Position numbers and translations under genes: made by a program
Part shown: piece after piece, positions 1 to 9,178 of the stretch
Layout of the letters: every line of letters begins with the position of its first letter
Numbering within the stretch: position 1 is the stretch's first letter
Notes under the pieces: generated by a model
Told to the model about the DNA's origin: nothing
Databases searched by the model: none
Seen by the model: the letters and a program-made list of their open reading frames with translations, nothing else
Assembly: GCF_000813005.1 (NCBI RefSeq)
Contig: NZ_JSYP01000026.1
Span: 62,001 to 126,000, forward strand
Direction of reading: 5' to 3'
DNA: 64,000 nt
Source: Flavobacterium sp. KMS
GTDB lineage: Bacteria > Bacteroidota > Bacteroidia > Flavobacteriales > Flavobacteriaceae

Positions 1-177
1 GCTTTGGGCGAAAAATTAGTTTTGGTTATTGAAGGCGAAAAACATACTATCGACAATGCAATCTTTGACAGTCTGGATAAATATCAAAAACCAAAAGAAA
101 TCATTTTTGTTCCTAAATTTAAAGAGACTGAAAACGGTAAAATAATCAGGAAGAAAAGTTATCTGTATAATATGTAA
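1..177 (+). CDS. C-terminal fragment of an AMP-binding acyl-CoA ligase (possibly MenE)
   Basis: Only the last 58 codons are inside the window; the reading frame is open from base 1 and ends with TAA at 175-177. The peptide contains KYQKPKEIIFVP followed by a short stretch and TENGKIIRKK, which is the usual C-terminal subdomain of adenylate-forming acyl-CoA synthetases, including the conserved Lys of the GKIxRK motif that contacts the adenylate. O-succinylbenzoate-CoA ligase (menaquinone synthesis) is the most likely identity for such a short-tailed enzyme in Flavobacterium, but the piece is too short to separate it from other members of the family. Confidence 0.6.
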   Translation, partial: ALGEKLVLVIEGEKHTIDNAIFDSLDKYQKPKEIIFVPKFKETENGKIIRKKSYLYNM

Positions 178-202
178 CCCAAGAATCGATTAATAAAATT
201 TT

Positions 203-280
203 AGTTTAACCATATAAGCTATGTAAGTCCATTTAAGTTTTTAAAACTTATATTTTCTTATATAACTTATATGGTTTTCT
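203..280. repeat. Imperfect palindromic intergenic repeat, possible bidirectional terminator
   Basis: Between the convergent ligase and multicopper oxidase genes lies an inverted pair: AACCATATAAG at the left and CTTATATGGTT at the right, with TTTAAGTTTTTAAAACTTA in the middle. The same words (ACTTATATGG, CATTTAAG) recur at about 37.86-37.94 kb, so this belongs to a dispersed family. The position between convergent genes and the T-rich flanks fit a terminator role, which is inference. Confidence 0.5.
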
Positions 281-331
281 TTTAAAATACAGTTTAGCTT
301 TTCACTTCTCCCATTTCACATTCAACACAAT

Positions 332-2584
332 TCAATAATTAAGCATTAAACCAAATCCCCAACCCATATCACTATCATAATGTGTAGAGATTCCTGCGTT
401 TTTGGTCAGAATATATTTTAAACCTCCCATATATTCTTTATCTGTATTTACCATAAAAGCCATTCGTATTCTTGGCGAAATCGGAATATCTTCTCGGGAT
501 AATTGGAATCTAACATTTCCATCTGTAAAAACTTCGGCTTGAGCGATAACTAGCCAAGGCAAGGTATAATCAGCACCAATACTTAATACGGAACGATTGT
601 CTTTGGTATTTTTTTGTCCGAAGATATTTTTCTCAACCTCATCATGTCCAAATTTTCTATAACGCCAATCGAATCCTATAAATGGCATAAACCACTGATT
701 TTTTCCAATATAACGCCCGATATGAGTTTCGGTTTCATAACCATGCCTATCATTATATCCTAATCTCCACTCGGTACCAAAACTCCAACGTGCATTTTGT
801 ATCATTGCACGACCATCATTTCCATTAGTAGCAAAATCATTCTCTGCCATAATATGACTCATATTACTTTCTTTTTGCAATTCTCTGTATGCCCATTCTT
901 TATCTGGTAATAACGGATTTGGTGGGGAGTTCTCATAACTAAAAACGCGGTTCATTCCTGCCATCATATGATATAAAATATGACAATGAAAAAACCAATC
1001 TCCATCGGCATTGGCACTAAACTCAATCGTATCGGTTTCCATTGGCATAATATCCAATACGTTTTTTAATGGAGAATATTCGCCTTGTCCATTTAATACT
1101 CTAAAATCATGACCATGCAAATGCATTGGGTGTCGCATCATCGAATTATTGTACAATACGATTCGTAATGTTTCTCCTTTTTTAATTAAAATCTTATCAG
1201 ATTCTGATAATACTTTATTATCCATACTCCATAAATAGCGATTCATATTCCCTGTTAACTCGAAACGTAATTCTCTAACGGGAGCATCTTTGGGCAATGT
1301 GGTTACCGTAGGCGATTTAAGCATGCTGTAATTTAATGTTACAATGTCTTTAACGCTATCCATTTGATGGGCAGAATGATCCATTTTTTCTCCGTCGGCC
1401 ATTTTCATCGGTTCTTCGGGAGTATGTTTCATTTCTTTAGATGCACTTCCTGTAATTTCGGGATACATTACAGCATTCATATCCATCTTTTGCAAGCTCA
1501 TTCCCATTCCCATCTCGTTCATGGTTCCGTCCATATTCATCATGCCGTTCATCATTTTCATTCCCTCAAAATAATCGAGCTTTGGCAATGGGCTTGTTAA
1601 TTGTTTTATGCCAGTTCCTAAATAAATCGACGTTGATTTTGTTCGGTCTTCAGGCGTAGCCAAAAATTCAAAAGCAGTATCATCGGCGGGAATTGTTACA
1701 ACAACATCATACGTTTCGGATACGCCAATTATCAATCTGTCAACCTCAACAGGAACTACGTCGTTTCCATCATTGGCTACGACCGAAATTTTTCCTCCGG
1801 CGTATGTAAGCCAAAAATAAGACGAAGCACCTCCATTTGAAATCCTCAATCTAACTTTATCTCCCGCTTTAAATGGACCGGGAAATTCATTTTCTTTTTT
1901 ACCGTTAATTAAAAATGCATCATAATACACATCGCTTACATCCATTGCCATCATACGTTTCCATTCGTTGTTGACTTTAGTTTTAAAATGACCTGCTTTT
2001 ATAGCCTCAGTATAACTTTGGGTTGTTCCTTTTTTAATCGCAAACCAGTCCGAAGCATTATGTAGCATTCGGTGTACATTATCTGGATTGTAATCTGTCC
2101 ATTCGCTTATCATTACAGGGATTGTAGGCAAATCATCGATTCCTTTTCTAAAATCAGGATCATCTATTTTCTTCTTCATTATCAAAGAACCATACATCCC
2201 TATTTGCTCCTGCAAACCACTATGACTATGATACCAATGTGTACCATTTTGGACAACAGGGAATTTATACACATAAGTTTCCCCTGGCTTTATAGGCATT
2301 TGTGTAAGGAAAGGAACTCCATCTTCCTGATTTGGCAAAAAGATACCGTGCCAATGCAAAGATGTACTTTCCTTTAACTGATTATGCACATGAATATCGG
2401 CGATATCTCCCTCGGTAAAAGTGAGCGTCGGCATCGGGATTTGTCCATTTACAGCAATTGCTCTTTTGGACTTTCCTGTAAAATTCACCAACGTATCTTT
2501 TACGTATAAATCATACCTCACAATTTTTTGTGCAGTCGTGCTTATCGCAAAAAGCAACAATATGAGTATTGAATAAATTTTCAT
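332..2584 (-). CDS. Multicopper oxidase (CopA type) with C-terminal CopB-like domain
   Basis: This 750-residue protein starts with a signal peptide ending at about residue 19, so it is exported. Type 1/2/3 copper ligands are visible: HWHG at 77-80, HWYHSH at 116-121, HPMHLHGHDF at 485-494 and HCHILYHM at 533-540. A Met/His-rich segment at about 340-410 resembles the copper-binding insertion of PcoA/CopA oxidases, which oxidise Cu(I) in the periplasm. After the oxidase, residues from about 595 to 750 form a separate region of alternating aromatic and charged strands ending in Tyr, like the outer-membrane CopB/PcoB barrel. The usual CopA ends near residue 600, so this looks like a fusion. It lies 10 bp downstream of the P-ATPase gene and is probably co-transcribed with it. 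Confidence 0.9.
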   Translation of the reverse strand: MKIYSILILLLFAISTTAQKIVRYDLYVKDTLVNFTGKSKRAIAVNGQIPMPTLTFTEGDIADIHVHNQLKESTSLHWHGIFLPNQEDGVPFLTQMPIKPGETYVYKFPVVQNGTHWYHSHSGLQEQIGMYGSLIMKKKIDDPDFRKGIDDLPTIPVMISEWTDYNPDNVHRMLHNASDWFAIKKGTTQSYTEAIKAGHFKTKVNNEWKRMMAMDVSDVYYDAFLINGKKENEFPGPFKAGDKVRLRISNGGASSYFWLTYAGGKISVVANDGNDVVPVEVDRLIIGVSETYDVVVTIPADDTAFEFLATPEDRTKSTSIYLGTGIKQLTSPLPKLDYFEGMKMMNGMMNMDGTMNEMGMGMSLQKMDMNAVMYPEITGSASKEMKHTPEEPMKMADGEKMDHSAHQMDSVKDIVTLNYSMLKSPTVTTLPKDAPVRELRFELTGNMNRYLWSMDNKVLSESDKILIKKGETLRIVLYNNSMMRHPMHLHGHDFRVLNGQGEYSPLKNVLDIMPMETDTIEFSANADGDWFFHCHILYHMMAGMNRVFSYENSPPNPLLPDKEWAYRELQKESNMSHIMAENDFATNGNDGRAMIQNARWSFGTEWRLGYNDRHGYETETHIGRYIGKNQWFMPFIGFDWRYRKFGHDEVEKNIFGQKNTKDNRSVLSIGADYTLPWLVIAQAEVFTDGNVRFQLSREDIPISPRIRMAFMVNTDKEYMGGLKYILTKNAGISTHYDSDMGWGFGLMLNY

Positions 2585-2594
2585 TTTTTAGTTT

Positions 2595-5321
2595 TTAAAG
2601 TTTCAAACTTCTTAATCGCAATGCATTCACAATAACAGATACAGAACTAAAACTCATTGCCAAAGCAGCAATCATAGGAGAAAGCAATATTCCGAAAAAC
2701 GGATATAAAACTCCCGCAGCAACAGGCACACCTAATACGTTGTATATAAAAGCAAAAAATAGATTTTGTTTGATGTTTGCCATTACAGCGTGGCTCAGGT
2801 TTTTTGCTTTTACAATTCCTTGCAAATCTCCTTTTACCAAAGTAATCTTGGCACTTTCTATCGCAACATCGGTTCCTGTTCCCATCGCAATCCCAATATC
2901 CGATTGTGCCAGAGCTGGCGCATCATTGATACCATCTCCCGCCATGGCTACAATTTTTCCTTCGGCTTGTAATTTCTCAATTACTTTTAGTTTATCTTCT
3001 GGCAAACAACCTGCCTGAAATGAAGTTAAATGCAGTTCGTCGGCAACCGCTTTAGCAGTATTTATATTATCTCCCGTAAGCATAATTACCTCAACTCCTT
3101 GTCGCATTAATTCTTTTATAGCGGCAGCACTGGTTGCTTTTATAGCATCGTTTATAGTAACAAATCCTACTACATTTTTATCTACAGCGATATAAGAAAC
3201 TGTTTTTCCTAATTTCTGTTCAGCAATAATTTTCTCTTCGATAGCTCCAGAAACAATTACTCCTACTTGCTCCATTAATTTTTTATTCCCTAATGCAACC
3301 TTTTTATCAATCGCAGTTCCAATAACTCCTTTTCCTGCAATGTTTTCAAAATCATCTACTTTTATTAAAGAGATGTTTTTAGCTTTTGCAAATTTTACTA
3401 CGGCTTCCGCCAAAGGATGTTCGCTATACTGATTTAAAGAAGCAATGTATTGTAACAATTCATCCTCTGAATATTGCAACGCAACAATTTTCTCTACCGA
3501 AGGTTTTCCCTCAGTAATTGTTCCCGTTTTATCAGTAATCAGAACATTTACTTTGTCCATTTTTTCTAAAGCTTCTGCATTTTTTATCAGAATTCCCGAT
3601 TGGGCTCCTTTTCCAACTCCTACCATTACAGACATTGGTGTTGCTAAACCCAATGCACACGGACAAGCAATTATCAATACTGCAATTGCATTAATAAATC
3701 CGTAAACCATTGCTGGTTCAGGACCAAATTTTGCCCAGATAAAAAAGGTAAGTATCGAAATAATAACAACAATTGGCACAAAGTATTTAGCAATACTATC
3801 GGCTAGTTTCTGGATTGGTGCTCTGGAACGACTGGCATTATTTACCATTTGTATAATTTGCGAAAGCAAAGTTTCCGAACCTACTTTTTCGGCAATCATA
3901 ACAAATGATTTGTTTCCGTTTATAGTTCCCGAAGACACCACATCACCTACTTTTTTATCAACAGGAATAGGTTCTCCAGTAATCATCGATTCGTCTATCG
4001 TACTTTCGCCATCGATAATTTTTCCATCTACAGGAATTTTATCTCCGGGTTTTACTCTAAGTAAATCTTCTTTTTTAATATCGTGAATTGCAATTACTTT
4101 ATCGACTCCATCTATTACCAGAGTCGCTTCTGTAGGAGCGAGTTTTAATAATTCTTTTATTGCACCACTAGTCTGGCTATGTGCTCTTGCTTCTAGCAAT
4201 TGTCCTAATAAAACCAGTGTAATAATTACTGTTGCAGCTTCAAAATAAAGATGAATTGTTCCGTGTCCCGATTTAAATTCTTCTGGAAATATATCAGGAA
4301 AAAACATTCCTACGATACTAAATAAAAATGCCATCCCTGTACCAATCGCGATAAGGGTAAACATATTTAAGTTCCAAGTCACGATTGATTTCCATCCGCG
4401 AACGAAAAACATCCAACCTGCATAAAAAATTACAGGAAGCGAGAAAAGCAGTTGCACCCAATTCCATTTCCCAACATCCATTATTTTTAGCAAAGGATTA
4501 TCATGCATCATTTCTATCATGGCAATAAAAAAGATAGGAACAGTAAAGAGTATTGCAATTTTCATTTTTCGCAATAACTCTTTATAGACCTTATTCTCTT
4601 CGCTATCTGTTGGTTCCATTGGCACTAAATCCATACCGCAAATTGGGCATGCACCTGGTATATTACTTATAACCTCTGGATGCATTGGGCATGTATATTG
4701 CTGAACCTGAATAGCTGCTAGCTCTTGTATTAAATCCATTCCACACACAGGACAATCTCCCGCTTTGTCATACATTTTATCGCCTTCGCAATGCATGGGG
4801 CAATAGTATTTTCCTCCAGCATGATTATGTGGTACAGCTTCTTTTTTATGCTCATGTTTATGTCCGTCAGCACTGCAACACGATTTCTCGGCTGGCTTTT
4901 CGTGTGCCTGAACTGTTACTGGTTCTTGTACCAAATGCATTCCGCACACAGGACAATCTCCCGCTTTGTCATACATTTTATCGCCTTCGCAATGCATCGG
5001 GCAATAATATTTTCCTCCAGCATGATTATGCGCTACAGCTTCTTTTTTATGCTCATGTTTATGTCCGTCAGCACTACAGCATGATTTCTCAGCTGGCTTT
5101 TCGTGTCCATGATTCATAGTCATTTCAATGGTGTACTTTCCAACCGCAGTTAATGCTTCTTGCAGTTGCTCCGTCGGAATATGCTTTTCCATCGTGATCG
5201 TTGCCAATGGCGGATTTAAAGTAACACTTGCCTCGATTCCCTCGATAGCATTTAATGTTTTTTCTACTTTAGTACGACATCCATCGCAAGTCATTCCTGT
5301 GATTGTATAAGTATGAGTCAT
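2595..5321 (-). CDS. copA: Copper-exporting P1B-type ATPase with one HMA and three heavy-metal-binding modules
   Basis: This 908-residue ATPase pumps Cu(I) across the inner membrane. The N-terminal HMA domain has GMTCDGC (Cys12, Cys15). It is followed by three short CPMH...CPxCGM modules, at about 104-130, 171-197 and 209-232, with His-rich linkers (HKHEHKK). The ATPase core shows TGEP at 448-451, the transport motif CPC at 553-555 and the phosphorylation motif DKTGT at 597-601, with GDGINDAP further on. The first two CPMH modules are near-identical duplicates. The gene is 90 bp downstream of the araC-like regulator gene and 10 bp upstream of the multicopper oxidase, so it is likely part of a copper operon. 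The symbol is by function; silver transport cannot be excluded. Confidence 0.95.
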   Translation of the reverse strand: MTHTYTITGMTCDGCRTKVEKTLNAIEGIEASVTLNPPLATITMEKHIPTEQLQEALTAVGKYTIEMTMNHGHEKPAEKSCCSADGHKHEHKKEAVAHNHAGGKYYCPMHCEGDKMYDKAGDCPVCGMHLVQEPVTVQAHEKPAEKSCCSADGHKHEHKKEAVPHNHAGGKYYCPMHCEGDKMYDKAGDCPVCGMDLIQELAAIQVQQYTCPMHPEVISNIPGACPICGMDLVPMEPTDSEENKVYKELLRKMKIAILFTVPIFFIAMIEMMHDNPLLKIMDVGKWNWVQLLFSLPVIFYAGWMFFVRGWKSIVTWNLNMFTLIAIGTGMAFLFSIVGMFFPDIFPEEFKSGHGTIHLYFEAATVIITLVLLGQLLEARAHSQTSGAIKELLKLAPTEATLVIDGVDKVIAIHDIKKEDLLRVKPGDKIPVDGKIIDGESTIDESMITGEPIPVDKKVGDVVSSGTINGNKSFVMIAEKVGSETLLSQIIQMVNNASRSRAPIQKLADSIAKYFVPIVVIISILTFFIWAKFGPEPAMVYGFINAIAVLIIACPCALGLATPMSVMVGVGKGAQSGILIKNAEALEKMDKVNVLITDKTGTITEGKPSVEKIVALQYSEDELLQYIASLNQYSEHPLAEAVVKFAKAKNISLIKVDDFENIAGKGVIGTAIDKKVALGNKKLMEQVGVIVSGAIEEKIIAEQKLGKTVSYIAVDKNVVGFVTINDAIKATSAAAIKELMRQGVEVIMLTGDNINTAKAVADELHLTSFQAGCLPEDKLKVIEKLQAEGKIVAMAGDGINDAPALAQSDIGIAMGTGTDVAIESAKITLVKGDLQGIVKAKNLSHAVMANIKQNLFFAFIYNVLGVPVAAGVLYPFFGILLSPMIAALAMSFSSVSVIVNALRLRSLKL
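4741..5106. repeat. Tandem intragenic duplication in the copper ATPase gene
   Basis: Bases 4741-4905 and 4942-5106 are near-identical copies with a period of 201 bp (67 codons). They encode the [20 protein letters not shown] linker plus a CPMH...CPVCGM module. Only scattered single-base differences separate them, so the duplication is recent or kept uniform by recombination. Confidence 0.9.
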
Positions 5322-5410
5322 TGCTTTATTTTTTTATGAATTTCACTTTAACAAATTTCTAAAATAACGCTTCAATAAGCTTGTACAATTTTGGTTATGA
5401 TTTATAAGAT

Positions 5411-5971
5411 TTACAAATCCTCTATTTGTTTTCGCTTTTTGTCTTTCAACTTTTTATAATAGCTTGGCGAAAATCCTGTTACTTTTTTAAATTGATTACT
5501 CAAATGCGCCACACTACTATATTGAAGCTGATAAGCAATTTCGCTCAGACTTAATTCATCGTATATAAGCAACTCTTTTACCTTTTCTATTTTCTGAGAG
5601 ATAAAATATTTTTCAATAGTTGTCCCTTCTACTTCCGTAAAAAGATTACTTAACGAGTTGTAGTCGTGTTGCAAATTGGTCGATAAATAATGGGATAAAT
5701 TGGTGCTGAGGTCATTGTTTTTATAATGAACCAATTCGATGATTAAGGTTTTAGTTTTCTCAATAGTCAAACTTTTTTTATCATCTATAAGTTCAAATCC
5801 CAAAGAATGCAAGACATTTACTAGATCTTCTTTTAATGAATTTATCTCTTTTTCTTCTATTTCTACCTCACCCAGCTCTACTGCAATCGGATGAAGCCCG
5901 AGTTTTTCCAACTCCGACTTCACGACCATTTTACAGCGACTGCAAACCATGTTTTTAATGTATAGCTTCAT
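5411..5971 (-). CDS. AraC-family regulator with HMA-like metal-binding N-terminus
   Basis: The 186-residue protein begins MKLYIKNMVCSRCKMVV, a CxxC metal-site pattern in an HMA-like (ferredoxin-fold) segment of about 70 residues. The C-terminal 100 residues carry an AraC/XylS helix-turn-helix: LSLSEIAYQLQYSSVAHLSNQ with the second helix FKKVTGFSPSYYKK. The likely role is a copper- or soft-metal-responsive activator of the surrounding genes. Its start codon directly abuts the stop codon of the upstream DUF3347 gene (no intergenic base), which supports translational coupling. The metal specificity is inference from context. Confidence 0.8.
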   Translation of the reverse strand: MKLYIKNMVCSRCKMVVKSELEKLGLHPIAVELGEVEIEEKEINSLKEDLVNVLHSLGFELIDDKKSLTIEKTKTLIIELVHYKNNDLSTNLSHYLSTNLQHDYNSLSNLFTEVEGTTIEKYFISQKIEKVKELLIYDELSLSEIAYQLQYSSVAHLSNQFKKVTGFSPSYYKKLKDKKRKQIEDL

Positions 5972-6835
5972 TTACTTGATAGTTTCTACAGTACTACCAC
6001 AGCTCAACATTTTCGAACCATAATATGGGTTTTTAATAGCACTTTCTTTACTCAACCAGTTTGCACCTTTTCCGTTATTTGCCATTGGGCAAAACTGATA
6101 ATATGTTGGTGTATCCCCTTTTGAAACTTTTAATAACGCATATACATTTTTAGATAATGTTCCAAAATGGTCTCTTTGATGTGTTGCATCTTTTGTATCG
6201 GCAATATGTTCAGCATCTTCTTTTAAGTCTTTCAAAACTTTCATCCAAACCATGTGAACATCCATTGGTAAACTTTCCATTTTTACCCCATCAATAGCTG
6301 TTACTAATGTTTTGGCTTTCGCCGAAGCAGTAGCACCGTCTGTTTTTACCAATGCATCTTTGATTCCGAAATACGCATCAAAAACTGGTTTTAGAATATT
6401 TGCTTTTTGATCCACATCCGAAGAAGCCATTTCGTGACCAGAATGCGCTTCATGGTTCATTTTCTCAGCAGGAACAACCATTGCCATTTTTTTATTATTT
6501 CGCTCATATTGGCAACATTCTGGAAGTTTAGCATACGCATCATTTGGCGCTAAAAACTCATTGCTATCATATCCCGCTAAAGCAATACGTTTTAATATCT
6601 CCCCTTTGTTCGTTTTGGTGGCATCATAAGTAAGCGTTGCCATTTTAGAATCTTTATTCCAATCTACTTCGGCACTATTTTTTAAGTTACCTGCTTTCTC
6701 GATTGTTTTTTTACACATTTCGCAATTACCAAATATTTTTACAGTTTCTGTTTTTGCGTTTTTTATTTTTGCATCACATGCAGTGAATGATAACAATGCA
6801 ACGATTGCTACCAATAAAGTTTTTATCGATTTCAT
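5972..6835 (-). CDS. Lipoprotein with HMA-like domain and DUF3347 domain
   Basis: A lipoprotein-type signal (LLSFTAC, lipobox Cys20) leads into an HMA-like domain with NCEMCKKTIEKAG at about residues 37-49. A His/Met linker (MNHEAHSGHEMASS) follows, then a helical DUF3347 region that ends with the motif YYQFCPMANNGKGANWLS. DUF3347 proteins are found beside Cus/Cop copper systems in Bacteroidota and are thought to bind copper in the periplasm. The gene has 119 bp of upstream non-coding sequence and is immediately followed by the AraC-type regulator gene, so it probably begins the operon. No convincing TAnnTTTG promoter was seen directly upstream. Confidence 0.8.
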   Translation of the reverse strand: MKSIKTLLVAIVALLSFTACDAKIKNAKTETVKIFGNCEMCKKTIEKAGNLKNSAEVDWNKDSKMATLTYDATKTNKGEILKRIALAGYDSNEFLAPNDAYAKLPECCQYERNNKKMAMVVPAEKMNHEAHSGHEMASSDVDQKANILKPVFDAYFGIKDALVKTDGATASAKAKTLVTAIDGVKMESLPMDVHMVWMKVLKDLKEDAEHIADTKDATHQRDHFGTLSKNVYALLKVSKGDTPTYYQFCPMANNGKGANWLSKESAIKNPYYGSKMLSCGSTVETIK

Positions 6836-6954
6836 TTTTTTATAGATTATCTGTCAAGAATGTAAAACTCCTGAACGTTATTTGATATTATTTTTTTGAA
6901 TACTTAAAGTTAATATTTTCTATTAGACGCACTTATGGCTATAACAGAAAACTT

Positions 6955-7323
6955 TTAGCTTATTTTTGGCGGAGACCAGATACTATAAAAGCCTGAAGAT
7001 AAAGCGGCTTCATGAGACTGAAAGAATTGTTTTTTATTCGAAAAATTAAAACAATTTAATGTAGTTTCATTCCATTTTTCGGAAGTAAACATCGAAATAA
7101 CTGTAACACAACGGCAATTAGAATGATTGCATTTATCGGTACAACCATCTTTTCCTTTTTTATTAGAGCTTGAATCACAACAACCATCAGTTGATTTTGT
7201 TTGTGATTTTTCGGTTGTATGCTTCTTTTTTTCAGATTTCATACCACACGCTTCTACTTGCGTTGGCATCAAAAAGAAACCAAGCAAGAAAACAAAAAAT
7301 AATATGTGCGTTTTTGAAATCAT
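6955..7323 (-). CDS. Small exported Cys/Lys-rich protein, unknown function
   Basis: The 122-residue product has a signal peptide (FVFLLGFFLMPTQVEA) and then a low-complexity Lys/Ser/Cys-rich region with the cysteine groups DGCCDSS, DGCTDKC and NHSNCRC. The C-terminal 50 residues are not recognisable. Cys clusters, export and a position at the head of the copper cluster suggest a periplasmic metal-binding or metal-sensing role, but no family was recognised. A promoter -7 match is 17 bp upstream of the start codon. Confidence 0.7.
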   Translation of the reverse strand: MISKTHILFFVFLLGFFLMPTQVEACGMKSEKKKHTTEKSQTKSTDGCCDSSSNKKGKDGCTDKCNHSNCRCVTVISMFTSEKWNETTLNCFNFSNKKQFFQSHEAALSSGFYSIWSPPKIS

Positions 7324-7339
7324 CTAAAATTTTGAAATT

Positions 7340-7347
7340 CAAAGATA
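7340..7347 (-). promoter_or_regulatory. Bacteroidota-type -7 promoter element
   Basis: On the minus strand the bases read TATCTTTG, a match to TAnnTTTG. It lies 17 bp before the start of the Cys-rich protein gene. I saw no clear -33 TTTG partner at the normal distance. Confidence 0.5.
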
Positions 7348-7392
7348 CAATATATTTTTTTTAATGATAAAATTATGTGGCTGCTGTGAAAA

Positions 7393-7640
7393 TGGAACGC
7401 GGATGACGCGGATTTACTAAAGTAAAGACGCGGATAAAAACGGATTTTTAAAGTAATCCGTAAAGAAAAAAATCCGTTTTTATCCGTGTTTTCGCGATAG
7501 CGAATCCGCGTCATCCGTGTTCCGTGTTTTTTTTTGCCACAGATTAAAAGATTAAAATGATTCCTCTCGAAATTTAAAACTTTAAAAATCCGTTTTAATC
7601 CGTGTTTTCGCGATAGCGAATCCGTATCATCCGCGTTCCC
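7393..7640. repeat. Long inverted repeat plus direct copy (CGGATGACGCGGATT family)
   Basis: The left arm 7393-7446 and right arm 7469-7522 are largely reverse complements: GGATGACGCGGATT pairs with AATCCGCGTCATCC, and CGGATAAAAACGGATTTTT pairs with AAAAATCCGTTTTTATCCG. A second copy of the right arm is at 7587-7639. Each right-arm copy contains the small palindrome TTCGCGATAGCGAA. A fragment of another dispersed repeat, GCCACAGATTAAAAG, lies between them at 7536-7550. The whole 7324-7688 gap is occupied by the promoter above and these repeats; I see no gene in it. Confidence 0.85.
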
Positions 7641-7688
7641 TTTTTAGACAATCAAAAGAAACACAATACAATTTGAAATTAAAAAAAA

Positions 7689-8948
7689 CTAAACCTCAAT
7701 CGTAATAACATCTTTAAGTTTTGTAGAGAATTTGGGAGATAATCGTTCTTGTTTCATTTTCCATTGTCTGCCTAATGATTGTACTCCAAATTTGACTTTG
7801 TTATCGCCATAACTTAAATTCATCTTATCGATAACACTCATCAATGGCTGATGTTTCGGGTTGGATGTACTGAATAAATTAAGTTGCGTTTCGTCATTTG
7901 GCGTTAAGCCCATAACAACAACTCCGGCTCTTTTATAGGAATATCCGGTTTTATAAATTTCCTTTAATCCTCTTTGTGCGGCTTGATTTAACTCGATTGT
8001 GGAGTTGGTCGGAAAGTCGGTATTTATGGTAATACTACGCGAATATTGCGATTGGTCGTTTGCCAAATAATTTGTCTGAATAAAAACTGTTACCATATTG
8101 CAATGGCAACCTTGGCGTCTTAATTTTTCGGCACACGAAGCTGTAAAGGTGCTTACTCGTTCCGAAATCTCATCGTAAGTAGCATATTTAGTTTCGAATG
8201 AGCGTGTAGTCGCAATCATTTTTTTATTTCGAGGTGCTTCTAAATCTAATGTTGGTTTTCCCTCTAACTCATGTTTTAGCCGAAGTCCCACAACAGCCAT
8301 TTCTTTACGCACCCAGGCATCAGATAATTGTGTAAACTGATAAGCAGTCAGGATATTTTTTTGTTTCAGACGTTTGGCATGCTTTCTTCCTATTCCCCAA
8401 ACATCTTCTATTTTTGTCCATTTTAGTGCTTTGATTCTTTTCTCATCGGTATCAATCGAATACACATTCTGAGTTCGTTCAGAAAATTTCCTGGCAATTT
8501 TATTTGCCACTTTTGCCAAAGCTTTTGTTGGAGCAAAACCTACACTTACTGGAATTCCTGTACCTCTTGTAATCTTTTTTCGCATGTCGAGTCCCAAATT
8601 ATGTAAATCGAATAATTCGAAACCTGAGAATTTCAAGAAAGCTTCGTCGATACTATACAGTTCAATATCGGGAGTATACGTTCTAAGCATATTCATTACC
8701 CGATTACTCATATCGCCATACAAAGCATAATTAGAAGAATACACATAAATATTCTTTTCTTTAAACAATGCTTCAAATTTAAATGCGGGCGCTCCCATCG
8801 GAACTCCTGCTAACTTTGCTTCATCAGAACGCGCAATAACGCAACCATCATTATTAGAAAGGATAACGACTGGTTTTCCTATCAAATGTGGCTCGAATAC
8901 CCTTTGGCAAGAGGCATAAAAATTATTACAATCGACTAAAGCAAACAT
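7689..8948 (-). CDS. umuC: Y-family translesion DNA polymerase, UmuC subunit
   Basis: The 419-residue product copies past DNA lesions as the catalytic subunit of a polymerase V-type enzyme. Residues 1-20 (FALVDCNNFYASCQRVFEP) hold the first catalytic Asp (Asp6) and steric-gate region, and YSIDEAFLKFSG (Asp101, Glu102) is the second metal-binding motif. The helix-hairpin-helix segment is DVWGIGRKHAKRL. Its length matches bacterial UmuC. The partner umuD is 230 bp upstream on the same strand, an unusually wide spacing because umuDC genes usually overlap. Confidence 0.95.
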   Translation of the reverse strand: MFALVDCNNFYASCQRVFEPHLIGKPVVILSNNDGCVIARSDEAKLAGVPMGAPAFKFEALFKEKNIYVYSSNYALYGDMSNRVMNMLRTYTPDIELYSIDEAFLKFSGFELFDLHNLGLDMRKKITRGTGIPVSVGFAPTKALAKVANKIARKFSERTQNVYSIDTDEKRIKALKWTKIEDVWGIGRKHAKRLKQKNILTAYQFTQLSDAWVRKEMAVVGLRLKHELEGKPTLDLEAPRNKKMIATTRSFETKYATYDEISERVSTFTASCAEKLRRQGCHCNMVTVFIQTNYLANDQSQYSRSITINTDFPTNSTIELNQAAQRGLKEIYKTGYSYKRAGVVVMGLTPNDETQLNLFSTSNPKHQPLMSVIDKMNLSYGDNKVKFGVQSLGRQWKMKQERLSPKFSTKLKDVITIEV

Positions 8949-8952
8949 TGTT

Positions 8953-9178
8953 TATTTATTTTTGAAACTATTCTTTCTCTCTGTGTGTTGAGACGCACTG
9001 CGGTGCGCCTCTACGATTCCTGGATTATGGATTTTTTTTAACCACAAATTACACGAATTTTCACAAATTATATCTTTGTCAAAGTTTTGAACTTTGACAA
9101 AGATTGCGTAAAAAAATCCGTTTTTTTCAGCGTTTTTACGGAGTAAATCCATTTAATCCGCGTTCTATTTCAATACAA
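8953..9178. repeat. Repeat-filled spacer between umuD and umuC
   Basis: This non-coding spacer contains three recognisable pieces: a GC hairpin GACGCACTGCGGTGCGCCTC at about 8990-9012; an AACCACAAATTACACGAATT-type dispersed repeat at about 9040-9070; and a perfect inverted repeat CTTTGTCAAAGTT / AACTTTGACAAAG at about 9073-9101. A CGGATTAAATGGATT-type piece ends it. All are words that recur in other gaps of this window. The 66-codon open frame here is made of repeats and is not called. Confidence 0.75.

Noticed and set aside
1364-1600. His-rich open frame on the plus strand opposite the multicopper oxidase
   Set aside because: It is the antisense of the Met-rich copper-binding segment; the His codons are the complement of Met codons, and there is no promoter or leader.
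7320-7514. 64-codon open frame on the minus strand
   Set aside because: It is the translation of the long inverted repeat and not a plausible protein.
8952-9152. 66-codon open frame between umuD and umuC
   Set aside because: It is made of dispersed repeat words and has no protein-like features.
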